Assembly (NCBI GenBank): GCA_003161835.1
Contig: PMNO01000157.1
Span: 5,353 to 16,234, forward strand
DNA: 10,882 bases
Direction: 5' to 3'
DNA from: Myxococcales bacterium
GTDB lineage: Bacteria; Myxococcota_A; Polyangia; Fen-1088
Shown here: positions 1 to 8,448 of the stretch, piece after piece
Layout of the letters: every line of letters begins with the position of its first letter
Numbering within the stretch: position 1 is the first letter of the stretch
Program-made: the position numbers and the translations under genes
Notes under the pieces: generated by a model
What the model saw: only the letters and a program-made list of their open reading frames with translations
Told to the model about the DNA's origin: nothing
The model's database searches: none

Positions 1-3000
1 GGCGCCACGGAGGCATTCGCGGGCGTCACGCTCAGCGCCTTGCCGATGACCACCGTCGCCGTGGCCCGATTCCCCAGAGAATCCGTGACGGTCACCAGAT
101 CCGTGGTGTTGCCGGTCGCTCCGGCCTCATAGTCACCCCGCGCGACGTCGATCGTTCCTCCCGAACCATTCGTGGACACCTGGAATTGGGCGCCCGAGCC
201 GCTGCCGCCCGACACGCTGAAAGCGATCGTTCCCTTGGGCGCGAGCATGGCTTGAACGGGGGTCAACTGGAGCCCTGCCGCCACGACAATGACGGCGGTG
301 GCCGCCTGTCCGGTTGAATCGACGGCGCGGACGATATCGGTCACGTTGGGGGTGTTTCCAGCCGTGTAGGTGCCGGTCTTCGCGTCGATGGTGCCGCCGG
401 ATGAGTTGGTGACGATCAAGAACGAATAGCCCGTGCCGCTGCCGCCGCTGGCCGTGAACTGAACCCCTCCCCGGGGCGGCGGCGCCGAGCTGGGTGGGTT
501 GAGCGCGACACGGTTGCCGATCGCCACCTGGACGCGGCTCACGTTGCCGAGGGAATCGGTGACCGCCACGACGTCGATGGAGTCGTCGGTGTCGCCGGCC
601 ACGTACACCCCCGAGGTTGCGTTGATGACGGCACCAGAGCCATTGGTCGTGAGACTGTAGACGTAGCCGGTTCCACTTCCACCAGACGCGGTGAAGGTCA
701 CGGTGCCTCCGTGCTGCAACACGGGTGACGAGGGCGCGATGACCACGCTGTCGCCGACGGAGATCTGGAGGCTGGCGCTATTGCCCAGATCGTCGGTCAC
801 CTCTATCAGGTCGGCGGTGTGGGCCGTCGCTCCGGCCACGTACAGGCCCGTGGTGGAGACGATGATGGCGCCCGAGCCATTGTTGCGCAGAGCGAACACA
901 TATGTCCCTGAGCCTCCGCTGGCGACCAGGGCCAACCTTCCACCGGGAGGCGTCTGGAGGGACGGGGCCGAGAGCGAAACGCCCGCACCGACGTCAATCG
1001 TGGCGGTCGCGCTGTTCCCGAGCGCATCCGCGACGGTGACGATGTCGGTGACCTCGGCGGTGGAGCCCGCCACATACACGCCCGTGCTGGAGTCAACCGT
1101 GCCGCCCGAACGGTTGGTGGTCAATGCGAAGGTGAATCCTGTCCCTCCGCCTCCCGACGCCGAGAGGATGACCGTGCCCCCCGGGGGCGTCTTGGACGAG
1201 ACCGGAGCGACCAGCACGCCCGGGCCCACCTCGATCGTGGCCGTGGCGCTGTTGCCAAGCGAATCCGTCACCGTGACTTGATCGACCACGTTCGGGGTTG
1301 CCCCGGCCCGATACACACCGCTCGAATCCACGATGGACCCGCCGGACTTGTTGTTGGTCAAGGCAAAGACAAACCCGGTCCCGCTTCCGCCGGCCGCCGC
1401 GAACGTGATGGCGTCTTGGGGGGCGACCGAGGGCGTCGCGGGATTGATCGCGAGGCCCCCTCCGATCGAAACGCTGACGTGCGCGCGGTTGCCGAGGGCA
1501 TCGACGGCCTCCACGACGTCAACGACAGCGGACACCGCGCCGGCGTGGTAGGCCCCGGTGTCGGCGTCGATGGAACCGCCTGAGCGATTCGTGCTGACGG
1601 CGTATTTGAATCCCGAACCACTGCCCCCGGTGGCCGTGAATGTCAGAGACCCGAGCGGCGGCGCGCTGGGAGTCAACGGGGACAGGGACACGCCCAGACC
1701 AACGTTGATCCGGATCGTGGTCGAAGCCCCATTCACATCGGTTACGGTCACCAGATCACTGGTATTGCCCGTGTCGCCGGCCGCATAGGCGCCGGTCAGT
1801 GCATCGAGCGTGGCGCCGGAGCCATTCGTCGTGAGCGCGAAAGTGTTGGAACCCGCGCCCCCGGTCACCGCGAGGCTCAGTGCTCCCAACGGAGGAGATG
1901 ACAGCGTCGCGGTCGTGGCGCGCAGACTCTGAGTCACTGTCACGCTGGCCGAGACGGTATTTCCGAGCGAGTCGCTCGCGGACACCACGTCGGTGACGCC
2001 CCCGGTGACACCCGCGGAGTATGCCCCGGTGGAGGCATCGATCGAACCATTGGACGCGTTGGTGGTGAGCGCGAAGCGGTACCCGATGCCGCTGCCTCCC
2101 GAGACCGAGAAGGCCTGCGACCCGAGGGGAGCCAACGAACCGGCGGTGGGGGACAGGACCAGCCCGGAACTGACGTGAATCGCGGCGGTGGCTACATTTC
2201 CGAGCGAGTCCATCACCGTCACGACATCCCCGGTGCCCCCGTTCGGTCCCGCGACGTAGGCGCCGAGGGAAGAATCGATCGTGCCGCCGGAACCGTTCGT
2301 CGTGAGGGAAAACCTGAATCCCAGGCCGCTGCCGCCCACGGCACTGAAGAGTTGTGACTGGCGCGGTGCCAGGGAGAACCCGGAAGGGTTGAGGGTCAGC
2401 CCGTGGCCGACCGAGATGGCCACCGAGGCGGTGTTGCCCAGAGAATCAGTCGCACGAACCACATCGACCGCGTTCCCGAGACCTCCCGAAACGTAGAGCC
2501 CGGTTGACGCATCGACGGTGCCCCCCGATGCGTTGGTGAACAGTACGTACGTGAAGCCCACCCCGCTGCCACCGCTCGCGAGCAAATGGACCTGGCCGCG
2601 CGGCGCCACTTCGGGCGCGGGCGGCGTGATCGATACACCAACACCGACGGCGATGTTGGCGGACGCGACGTTCCCGAGGGAGTCCATCACGACCACGGAG
2701 TCGGTCACGGAATCCGCGCGGCCGGCCGTATAGGCGCCGGTGGTGCCATTGATCGTTCCTCCCGAGGCGTTCGTGCCGAGGCGGAATGTGAAACCGATCG
2801 TGCTGCCACCGGTGGCCGAAAATACCAGCGACCCCCCTGGAGGCACCGTCGTCCCGCTGGCCACCAACGTGACGGCGGGCCCGATCGCCACCGTGCTGGA
2901 GGCGGTATTGCCCAGCCCGTCGGTGACCGTGACGATGTCCGTGACGCCCCCGGTGGTGCCCGCCACGTATCCTCCCGAAGCGTCGATGGTCGCGCCCGAG

Positions 3001-3585
3001 TGGTTGGTCGTCACGGAATACACGTAGCCGGAGCCGCTCCCATCGCTGGCCGTGAATGCAATCGCCCCCTGGGGAGCGCTGCGGGGCGCGACAGGCGAAA
3101 GCTTGACGCCCGCGTTCACCACGACGTTCGCGGTGGCGCTATTGCCGAGCGAATCCATGACCGTGATCACGTCGATCACGCTCCCAATCGGGCCGGCGAC
3201 GTAAGCGCCAGTGCCACTATCGATCGTGCCGCCCGAGGCATTGGTGGTCAGGGAGAACCTGTACCCCAATCCGCTTCCCCCGGTCGCGACAAACGTCTTC
3301 GTTCCGCTCGGTGGCAGGTTGGTCGCGTTCGGAGTGAGGGTGACCCCGGCGCCCACCGTGATGAGGGCGGTCGCGCTACGGCCGAGCGAATCCATGACCG
3401 TAACGACGTCCATTCCGCCACCCGTCGGACCCGCGGTATAGACGCCGGTGCCGCCGCCGACGTTCCCGCCTGACGTGTTCGCAGACAAGACGTAGGTGTA
3501 GCTTCCAGCCGGATCCCCGGTTGCCGCGAAAGTTGTCTGGCCGCCCGGGAACACCGTGACGGCGCCCGGCGTAATCGCCAGATTT
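1..3585 (-). repeat. Array of at least 15 tandem 78/79-residue beta-type repeats within the giant gene
   Basis: Each unit follows the pattern P-x-G-x3-F-T-A-x-G-G-S-G, then TTNxSGGTID, TGxYxAG, VTVxDSLGN and a short A-T-A-x-V-x-V-G strand. The codons for DSLGN or its equivalent begin (in plus coordinates) at 3378, 3141, 2907, 2670, 2433, 2196, 1959, 1725, 1488, 1251, 1014, 780, 543, 306 and 69. The spacing is 237 bases in eleven cases and 234 in three. A sixteenth unit is starting at the left edge. Units are clearly diverged in DNA and protein, so this is an old array and not a recent amplification. The composition (Gly, Ser, Thr, Ala, Val) and alternating hydrophobic pattern suggest a beta-sandwich, Ig-like module. 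Similar arrays occur in large secreted proteins of myxobacteria; I do not assign a Pfam name. Confidence 0.9.
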
Positions 3586-6332
3586 CCGAAGTTGGTGAGC
3601 GCGAAGTTCGCCGAGGTACCCACGCCCGACACCGACGCCGCGACGCTGTAGCTGCCTGGCGAGCCGTTGGCGGTCGCGGTGACGCTGACCTGCCCCGATG
3701 CGTTTGTGCTCATGGAGGTCGCGCTGAGCGCGGCCGATGCTCCGGAGCCTGGGGCGTTGAAGGCGACGATAGCGCCGGGGACTGGGTTGCCGTAGGCATC
3801 GCTGACCGTGGCGGACAAAGCCGACGCAAAGGCCGTACCGACGAGAGCCGCCTGTCCGGACCCGCCAGTGGCGACCAGCGACGCGGGAGCGCCCGGGGTG
3901 TTTCCGAGCGCGAAAGAGCCAGGCGTGACGATGCCGGTCACCGTCGCGGTCACACTGTAGGTGCCAACAACTTGCCCGGCGGTCGCGGTGACGCTGGCTT
4001 GTCCAGACCCGTTCGTGGTGGCGGAGGCCGCGCTCAGTGTCGCGAGAGCTCCGGAGCCAGGCCCCGCGAATGCGACCGTCACATTCGGAACGGGTTGGCT
4101 GGCGGCATCTCGTGCCACGACGGTCAGGTTGGTGGCGAACGCTGTTCCCACCGTGGCGGTCTGGCTGTTGCCGCCGGCGACAGTGATCGAGGTCGCCGCA
4201 CCGTAGTTCCACAGCGAGAAGGTGCCGGTGGTCGGGGTGCCGGACAGGGCGGCGACGACCGAGTACGCGCCTGCGGTGCCGTTCGCGGTGGCGGTGATGC
4301 TGGCGAATCCCGATGCGTCGGTCATGACGCTGGACCCGCTGAGGGTCGCGCCCGCGCCACTCGACGGCGCAGTGAACAGCACCGTGGCGTTGGCGATGGG
4401 AGCGCCCGCGCTGTTGAGGACCTGAACCCGCAAGGGAGTTCCGAACGCGGTTCCGACGGCCGCGCCCTGGTTGTTGCCGGTCGTCAAATTCACCGTCGGG
4501 GGGGGCGTGAACGCCGCGGTCACGCTGACGTCGGCGCTCATCGTGAGCGTGCAGGTCGATGTGCTGCCCGCGCAGGCCCCGCCCCACGACGTGAACGACG
4601 CACCCGATACGGGCGACGCCGTGAGCACGACGGCCGTTCCGTCGACAAAAGCGCCGGTCGCGCTGGCGCACGACGTGCCGCAATTGATGGAAGCGGGAAC
4701 GGAGATCACCGAGCCGCCGTTGGAATTGGTCTTGCTGACCGAGAGGGTCCGCAGCACGCCGATGGAGTCGGTATCGACGGCGCTGTTGTTGGTCGCATCC
4801 GGATCCACCACGCCGCCGCCCAGGGTGGCGGTGGCCGTGTTGGTGACGCTTCCGGTGCCCGTACCCGCGACAATGGTGCCCGCGATGGTGTAGGTGACGC
4901 GGGCGCCGATCGGTAGAGCCACGGCGCCGCTGAGGTTTCCGGTGCCCGACGCCGGGCAGGTGCCGCCGCCAGTGCCCGAGCAGGTCCACGTCACGCCGGT
5001 GAACTGAGCCGGCATCGTGTCGGCGATGGTCAGGGTGTTCGCGTCGCCAGGACCCGCATTCGAGGCCACTACGGTGTACGTGACGGCCTGGCCCCAACCA
5101 ACCGCGGCGACGCCGTCGGTCTTCGTGACGGACACGTCGGCGTAGGTGACTCCGGAGGTGACCGTGGTGAGAATCTTGGGTCCCAGCAGGGCGTTGATGC
5201 CCGTGGCCTGAATGGAATAGTTGCCGTTGGTGACGATGGTGCCGCCGGTACCCGCATTGAGATTCACGGTCACACTCAGGGATCCGCTGGCACCCGCGGC
5301 CAAGGCGCCTAGCGAACAGACGAGGGTTCCGGTCCCACCGACCGCCACCCCCGAGCAAGCACCTGTCAGATCGTTGGACTTGTACGTCGTGCCCGCGGGA
5401 ATCACGACATTGAGTTGGGTGGCGGCGGCGGTGGCGGTGCCGCCGTTCTTGTAGCTGATGATGTAGGTGATATCCGAGCCCGCGTTGGCGGACGCGGGTC
5501 CCGTCCCGGAAGTGTAGATACCCGGTATCGCGGAGCCGATTCCGTCCAGATAAAGCCGGCCGAAGTGTCCGCCCGCGGAGCATCCTCCCGCGATCACGAT
5601 CAGCTTGACCTGATCTCCCACCGCGAGGCCGGCGTTTCCCGGCGCGATGTCGACCAAGCTCCAATCGGTGTAGTAGATGGTACCCACCGTTTTCCACGGT
5701 ACGCCGGCCTGGGCACTGGCGTTGAAGTCCTGAAAGAGCTGTGTCCCCTTGGTGAGGTTGTCGAGCTCGACGTAGTAGTAAGGTTGCTGGTTGTAGGGGT
5801 GTCCACCGGAATACAGAACCGGCGCCAACGCGAAGCGAATGTGAACCTTGTTGTCCGCGGGATCGACGTCCGCGTTGGTGGTGGTCATCGTCTGGGTGAG
5901 TTGGTTGACATTCTGGTTGTTGCCCGGGCTGGCGGCATCCTTGTAATTGATCACGGCGGAGCGAATCCCGTATTTGGGATAGCGGAGGCTGGCACCCGTT
6001 CCGAGATCGGGATCGGCCTGAGATTCGAGGGCGCCGCCGACCACGTGGGTCGCCGCGTACCCGCCGGCTGCCAGTCTCAGGCTCGCTAGAGTTTGGGGGC
6101 TCGGGCGCGTATCGGTGATGGTCGGGTTGAGATACGTATTGACGGTCCAGCCGGTCGGAATGGCACCGATCGCATCCGTTTCGAAATCTCCATTGGTGAA
6201 CACGCCCGCGCGGGTGACCGTGACCGGCTCGCTTGAATCACGCGAGCGCTGTCCGCATCCCGCGGGGCCGGCGGCCAAACCAAGAGCAAGAGCCGCCGTC
6301 GCCCACGAAACCACCGCCTGATTGTCGCGCAT
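1..6332 (-). CDS. Giant exported multidomain repeat protein, probable surface adhesin or stalk (3' end outside window)
   Basis: I read this frame from the ATG at 6332 to the left edge without meeting a stop, giving at least 2110 codons; the C-terminus is missing. The start is fixed by a strong AGGAG five bases upstream. Residues 1-26 are a hydrophobic export signal ending in PAGC, a non-standard lipobox (Pro at -3), so a lipoprotein is possible but unproven. Approximate domains: 45-262 carbohydrate-binding/galactose-binding-like (NGDFET near the start, P-x-GW, GGHFGRLYLDGIGS at the end); 270-390 and 395-516 DUF11-like; 527-610 InlB B-repeat-like with paired cysteines (CGTSC, CAGSTSTC); 610-912 three Big_1-like Ig domains; 912 onward a 78/79-residue repeat array. 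Such modules are known from bacterial surface and secreted proteins. I infer an extracellular adhesive or structural fibre. No catalytic motif, RTX nonapeptide or sortase signal is visible. Probably co-transcribed with the upstream OmpA-family gene. Confidence 0.9.
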   Translation of the reverse strand, partial: MRDNQAVVSWATAALALGLAAGPAGCGQRSRDSSEPVTVTRAGVFTNGDFETDAIGAIPTGWTVNTYLNPTITDTRPSPQTLASLRLAAGGYAATHVVGGALESQADPDLGTGASLRYPKYGIRSAVINYKDAASPGNNQNVNQLTQTMTTTNADVDPADNKVHIRFALAPVLYSGGHPYNQQPYYYVELDNLTKGTQLFQDFNASAQAGVPWKTVGTIYYTDWSLVDIAPGNAGLAVGDQVKLIVIAGGCSAGGHFGRLYLDGIGSAIPGIYTSGTGPASANAGSDITYIISYKNGGTATAAATQLNVVIPAGTTYKSNDLTGACSGVAVGGTGTLVCSLGALAAGASGSLSVTVNLNAGTGGTIVTNGNYSIQATGINALLGPKILTTVTSGVTYADVSVTKTDGVAAVGWGQAVTYTVVASNAGPGDANTLTIADTMPAQFTGVTWTCSGTGGGTCPASGTGNLSGAVALPIGARVTYTIAGTIVAGTGTGSVTNTATATLGGGVVDPDATNNSAVDTDSIGVLRTLSVSKTNSNGGSVISVPASINCGTSCASATGAFVDGTAVVLTASPVSGASFTSWGGACAGSTSTCTLTMSADVSVTAAFTPPPTVNLTTGNNQGAAVGTAFGTPLRVQVLNSAGAPIANATVLFTAPSSGAGATLSGSSVMTDASGFASITATANGTAGAYSVVAALSGTPTTGTFSLWNYGAATSITVAGGNSQTATVGTAFATNLTVVARDAASQPVPNVTVAFAGPGSGALATLSAASATTNGSGQASVTATAGQVVGTYSVTATVTGIVTPGSFALGNTPGAPASLVATGGSGQAALVGTAFASALSATVSDAYGNPVPGAIVAFNAPGSGASAALSATSMSTNASGQVSVTATANGSPGSYSVAASVSGVGTSANFALTNFGNLAITPGAVTVFPGGQTTFAATGDPAGSYTYVLSANTSGGNVGGGTGVYTAGPTGGGMDVVTVMDSLGRSATALITVGAGVTLTPNATNLPPSGTKTFVATGGSGLGYRFSLTTNASGGTIDSGTGAYVAGPIGSVIDVITVMDSLGNSATANVVVNAGVKLSPVAPRSAPQGAIAFTASDGSGSGYVYSVTTNHSGATIDASGGYVAGTTGGVTDIVTVTDGLGNTASSTVAIGPAVTLVASGTTVPPGGSLVFSATGGSTIGFTFRLGTNASGGTINGTTGAYTAGRADSVTDSVVVMDSLGNVASANIAVGVGVSITPPAPEVAPRGQVHLLASGGSGVGFTYVLFTNASGGTVDASTGLYVSGGLGNAVDVVRATDSLGNTASVAISVGHGLTLNPSGFSLAPRQSQLFSAVGGSGLGFRFSLTTNGSGGTIDSSLGAYVAGPNGGTGDVVTVMDSLGNVATAAIHVSSGLVLSPTAGSLAPLGSQAFSVSGGSGIGYRFALTTNASNGSIDASTGAYSAGVTGGVTDVVSASDSLGNTVSASVTVTQSLRATTATLSSPPLGALSLAVTGGAGSNTFALTTNGSGATLDALTGAYAAGDTGNTSDLVTVTDVNGASTTIRINVGLGVSLSPLTPSAPPLGSLTFTATGGSGSGFKYAVSTNRSGGSIDADTGAYHAGAVSAVVDVVEAVDALGNRAHVSVSIGGGLAINPATPSVAPQDAITFAAAGGSGTGFVFALTNNKSGGSIVDSSGVYRAGATPNVVDQVTVTDSLGNSATATIEVGPGVLVAPVSSKTPPGGTVILSASGGGGTGFTFALTTNRSGGTVDSSTGVYVAGSTAEVTDIVTVADALGNSATATIDVGAGVSLSAPSLQTPPGGRLALVASGGSGTYVFALRNNGSGAIIVSTTGLYVAGATAHTADLIEVTDDLGNSASLQISVGDSVVIAPSSPVLQHGGTVTFTASGGSGTGYVYSLTTNGSGAVINATSGVYVAGDTDDSIDVVAVTDSLGNVSRVQVAIGNRVALNPPSSAPPPRGGVQFTASGGSGTGYSFLIVTNSSGGTIDAKTGTYTAGNTPNVTDIVRAVDSTGQAATAVIVVAAGLQLTPVQAMLAPKGTIAFSVSGGSGSGAQFQVSTNGSGGTIDVARGDYEAGATGNTTDLVTVTDSLGNRATATVVIGKALSVTPANASVA
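3589..4497 (-). repeat. Three tandem Big_1-like (bacterial Ig-like) domains within the giant gene
   Basis: Three units of about 100 residues share VGTAF near the start, a central VxNxxVxFxxPxSGAxATLS stretch, TxxSGxASVTATA, and G-x-YSV followed by a terminal F-x-L. The VGTAF codons lie at 4443-4457, 4137-4151 and 3828-3842, so the spacings are 102 and 103 residues. The pattern fits bacterial Ig-like domain 1, familiar from invasin/intimin-type and other surface proteins. The three copies differ in sequence. They form the junction between the cysteine-bearing N-terminal domains and the long 79-residue array. Confidence 0.75.
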
Positions 6333-6409
6333 GTGCACTCCTACTTTTTCATTTCGAGCATTGTGCCGGCTTGGGATTCAGACCCGCATGCGCGGCCGAA
6401 CCTGAGGAT
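6333..6409 (-). other. 77-bp spacer between the OmpA-family gene and the giant gene
   Basis: No convincing terminator is present: the only hairpin I see is a four-pair CCGC/GCGG stem around 6385-6396 with no T-run. An A-rich stretch just precedes the ribosome binding site. The short gap and shared direction favour read-through from the OmpA-family gene into the giant gene, although a promoter within the spacer cannot be ruled out. Confidence 0.5.
6338..6342 (-). promoter_or_regulatory. Shine-Dalgarno site for the giant repeat protein
   Basis: On the minus strand GTAGGAG lies directly before the ATG at 6332, with five bases (TGCAC) between AGGAG and the start codon. This is a strong ribosome binding site and settles the start of the long frame. 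Confidence 0.8.
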
Positions 6410-8269
6410 TCATTTCGCCGGGACGGGCGCCTTGTCGTCGGTGGACGTCCGAGCGGTGATCAAGAACTGCACGCGGCGGTTCTTCTGCCGGCCCTCGTCG
6501 CTGTCGTTGGACGCTATCGGGGCGTCCTGGCCGTATCCCTTCGCCGACAGTCGGCGGCCATCGACGCCCCGGCTCACCAGGACGCGAACGACCCCGTCGG
6601 CCCGCTCCTGGGACAGCTTTGCGTTGCGCTTCTTCTTGCCACGGTTGTCGGTGTGGCCTTGAACTTCGATCATTGAAATCTCGGGGTGCTCTTGCAGGAC
6701 TTGCGCAATGGAAGCCAGCAAGGCATCCGAGGTGGCCTTGATGGCGGCCTTGTTGGTCTCGAATTGGACCTGCTCCAGGATCACGATCTCGTCGCTCGTC
6801 ACGCGCACCAGCTTCGGACAACCGCGCGCGGCTGGATCGGGACCGTCGGGGCCCTTCTCGTGGGGGCACGCATCCAGGTCGTCCCTGACCCCATCACCAT
6901 CCGAATCGCCCGGGCAGCCGTTGGTCGTTGGGTCTTCGGTGTGGACGCCGGCGATCTTCGCACAGGCATCCACCGGGTCGAACACGCCGTCTGCATCCGT
7001 ATCGATCGGAGGCGGGCAGCCATTCTGCTTCGGATCGTCGCTGCGTGGGCCGGCCTCCGCGGGGCAGGCATCCGCTTGGTCGGGGATGCCGTCCTTGTCG
7101 ACGTCAGGAGGGGGACAACCATTTGCCTTTGGGTCGGGGCTTGCTCGGCCGGATTCGTCCGGACAGGCGTCAACGTTGTCCAAAATACCGTCACCGTCAC
7201 GATCGGCCGGGGGCGGACAACCGTTCTGCTGTGGATCGCTGCTTGCCGGCCCTCTGGCCGTGGGGCAAGCGTCGGCCCTGTCCAGGATTCCGTCTCCGTC
7301 CTGGTCGCTTGCGGGCTGCGGCTCCACCACGGGTGGGTTGTAAAATAGGCTGAAGATGCCGCGGAAATCCGGGGTGCCAAGGCCATGCGCGATGCCCCGC
7401 CCGCCGCCCAGGCCAAGCTGCAAGAAGCCCATGAGACGGACCTTGATTCCCAGTAGCGCCTCGCTATTGGTGGAACGCGTCGACTGCGACAGCGTGACGC
7501 CGCCGGTGGTCTCACCGCCCAGCTGAATCTCGCGCCGTTCCCCCAACAAGATCGCGGCCCCAGCCCCCCAGGAGAGCTGGGATCCGACCTGCACTCCGCC
7601 GTACGACTGGGTGGACTGCAATGTCGGGCCCACCATGACCGCCCAAACCAAACGATCGACGCGCCCTCCACCGAGGGCATGGACCTGCCCCCGAACCTTT
7701 CCGTCCGTGAGGAAGTCGTCGCGCGTTCCCGTGGGAGCCCACAGATAGCCTCCGAGGGCAAGCTGAAACGGATCGGCGTACTCGCCCAAGAGGCGCAAGC
7801 GTGCGCCCAGGCGTAGGTCCCCGACGCCGGCGCCCGACGGAGACACGAAGGCGTTCGCCCCGGTGAACGTGCCCGCCTCGAAGGTCCCATCTCCGCGGTT
7901 GACGAGCGCGATCGGTAAATCAAGGTTCAGTTGCGCTCGATCGGCGAAGGCCAAAGCCACATTGACGTGCAAGAGCATCTGATGCTCGATCACCCGACCA
8001 ACCGTGGTGCCGTCGGAGTCCCTGATCACGAGGGGACTCTGCGCGTAGTCCAGCAGCACGCCACCACGTGGGATGGCGTTGCCGGGCGTGTGCGGGGAGG
8101 GCAGGCTGAAGAAGTCGTCGCCGGCGGGCGATGGATGGAACCGCGGCAGAGCCAGATTGCGCGTCTGTTGCCCGGCGGCGGTGCCCGAGAAGACGATCGC
8201 GCAACAGGCGACCGCCCCCCAGGTGACTGCCACCGGCCTCGCGCCTTTTTTGTTGGTGAAACGATTCAT
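6410..8269 (-). CDS. OmpA-family outer membrane protein with thrombospondin type 3 repeats
   Basis: The product has 619 residues. Residues 1-33 are a Sec signal peptide (basic NRFTNKKGAR start, hydrophobic core, probable cleavage near AAG-QQ). Residues 35-315 are rich in alternating hydrophobic/polar strands and Gly, consistent with an outer-membrane beta-barrel. Residues ~322-485 hold five aspartate-rich calcium-binding repeats of the type DGDGIxDxxDACP. Residues ~490-605 are an OmpA C-terminal domain with QVQFETN, GHTDNRG and NRRVQF; the Asp of HTD and the Arg of NRR are the expected residues for binding the peptidoglycan diaminopimelate. The protein should anchor the outer membrane to the cell wall. 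I chose the ATG at 8269 because GAAGG lies six bases upstream and a signal peptide follows at once; the frame is open further upstream, but that part does not look like protein. Probably first gene of an operon with the giant repeat protein. Confidence 0.92.
   Translation of the reverse strand: MNRFTNKKGARPVAVTWGAVACCAIVFSGTAAGQQTRNLALPRFHPSPAGDDFFSLPSPHTPGNAIPRGGVLLDYAQSPLVIRDSDGTTVGRVIEHQMLLHVNVALAFADRAQLNLDLPIALVNRGDGTFEAGTFTGANAFVSPSGAGVGDLRLGARLRLLGEYADPFQLALGGYLWAPTGTRDDFLTDGKVRGQVHALGGGRVDRLVWAVMVGPTLQSTQSYGGVQVGSQLSWGAGAAILLGERREIQLGGETTGGVTLSQSTRSTNSEALLGIKVRLMGFLQLGLGGGRGIAHGLGTPDFRGIFSLFYNPPVVEPQPASDQDGDGILDRADACPTARGPASSDPQQNGCPPPADRDGDGILDNVDACPDESGRASPDPKANGCPPPDVDKDGIPDQADACPAEAGPRSDDPKQNGCPPPIDTDADGVFDPVDACAKIAGVHTEDPTTNGCPGDSDGDGVRDDLDACPHEKGPDGPDPAARGCPKLVRVTSDEIVILEQVQFETNKAAIKATSDALLASIAQVLQEHPEISMIEVQGHTDNRGKKKRNAKLSQERADGVVRVLVSRGVDGRRLSAKGYGQDAPIASNDSDEGRQKNRRVQFLITARTSTDDKAPVPAK
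6815..7306 (-). repeat. Five thrombospondin type 3 repeats inside the OmpA-family gene
   Basis: Units begin near 7306, 7204, 7105, 7003 and 6907, 32 to 34 residues apart. Each has a D-x-D-x-DG calcium loop, DAC(P/A), and a closing NGCP-type motif (RGCP in the last). The paired cysteines per unit probably form disulfides, as in known TSP3 domains. They form a rigid, calcium-dependent linker between the barrel-like region and the peptidoglycan-binding domain. Confidence 0.88.
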
Positions 8270-8421
8270 CGGCTGCCTTCGCTCCCCGTGTGGTGTTCTC
8301 CCCGAATTCAGAAGTGCGCGCGGAGTCAGAGCCCCTACGGCCAGCTTGGCGCGGGTCTTCGACGGCGTGGGGAGCGCCCGCCGGTCGCATGGGGCGCGCC
8401 TCGCACCCGGATGTTGCTTCT

Positions 8422-8448
8422 CCCGGGACTGAAGGCATCCCTCCCGGG
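8422..8448 (-). other. Inverted repeat in the OmpA leader
   Basis: CCCGGGA at 8422-8428 and TCCCGGG at 8442-8448 can pair as a seven-base-pair, all but one G/C stem around a 13-base loop. It lies about 155 bases upstream of the OmpA start codon. It has no T-run and so is not a standard terminator. It could be an mRNA leader hairpin or chance pairing in GC-rich DNA. Confidence 0.35.

Noticed and set aside
691..1281. Plus-strand open frame with repeated Pro-rich segments; similar ones recur up to about 3441
   Set aside because: These are antisense readings of the 79-residue repeats; their apparent internal repetition simply mirrors the real array.
2586..3473. A 295-codon plus-strand frame
   Set aside because: Arg/Gly/Asp/His-rich shadow of the repeat array with no ribosome binding site or recognisable motif.
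1..3585. Regular repeats as a CRISPR-like or satellite array
   Set aside because: The period is 234-237 bases, the units are diverged, and all lie in one coding frame, so they are protein repeats.
3376..5697. A 773-codon open frame on the minus strand rich in Arg, His and Gly
   Set aside because: It lies in a different frame of the giant gene, has a low-complexity Arg/His/Gly composition and no domain pattern. The frame starting at 6332 gives recognisable domains and a good ribosome binding site.
1..6332. RTX-type calcium-binding adhesin
   Set aside because: No GGxGxDxxx nonapeptides are visible in the translated frame; the repeats are Ig-like in pattern.
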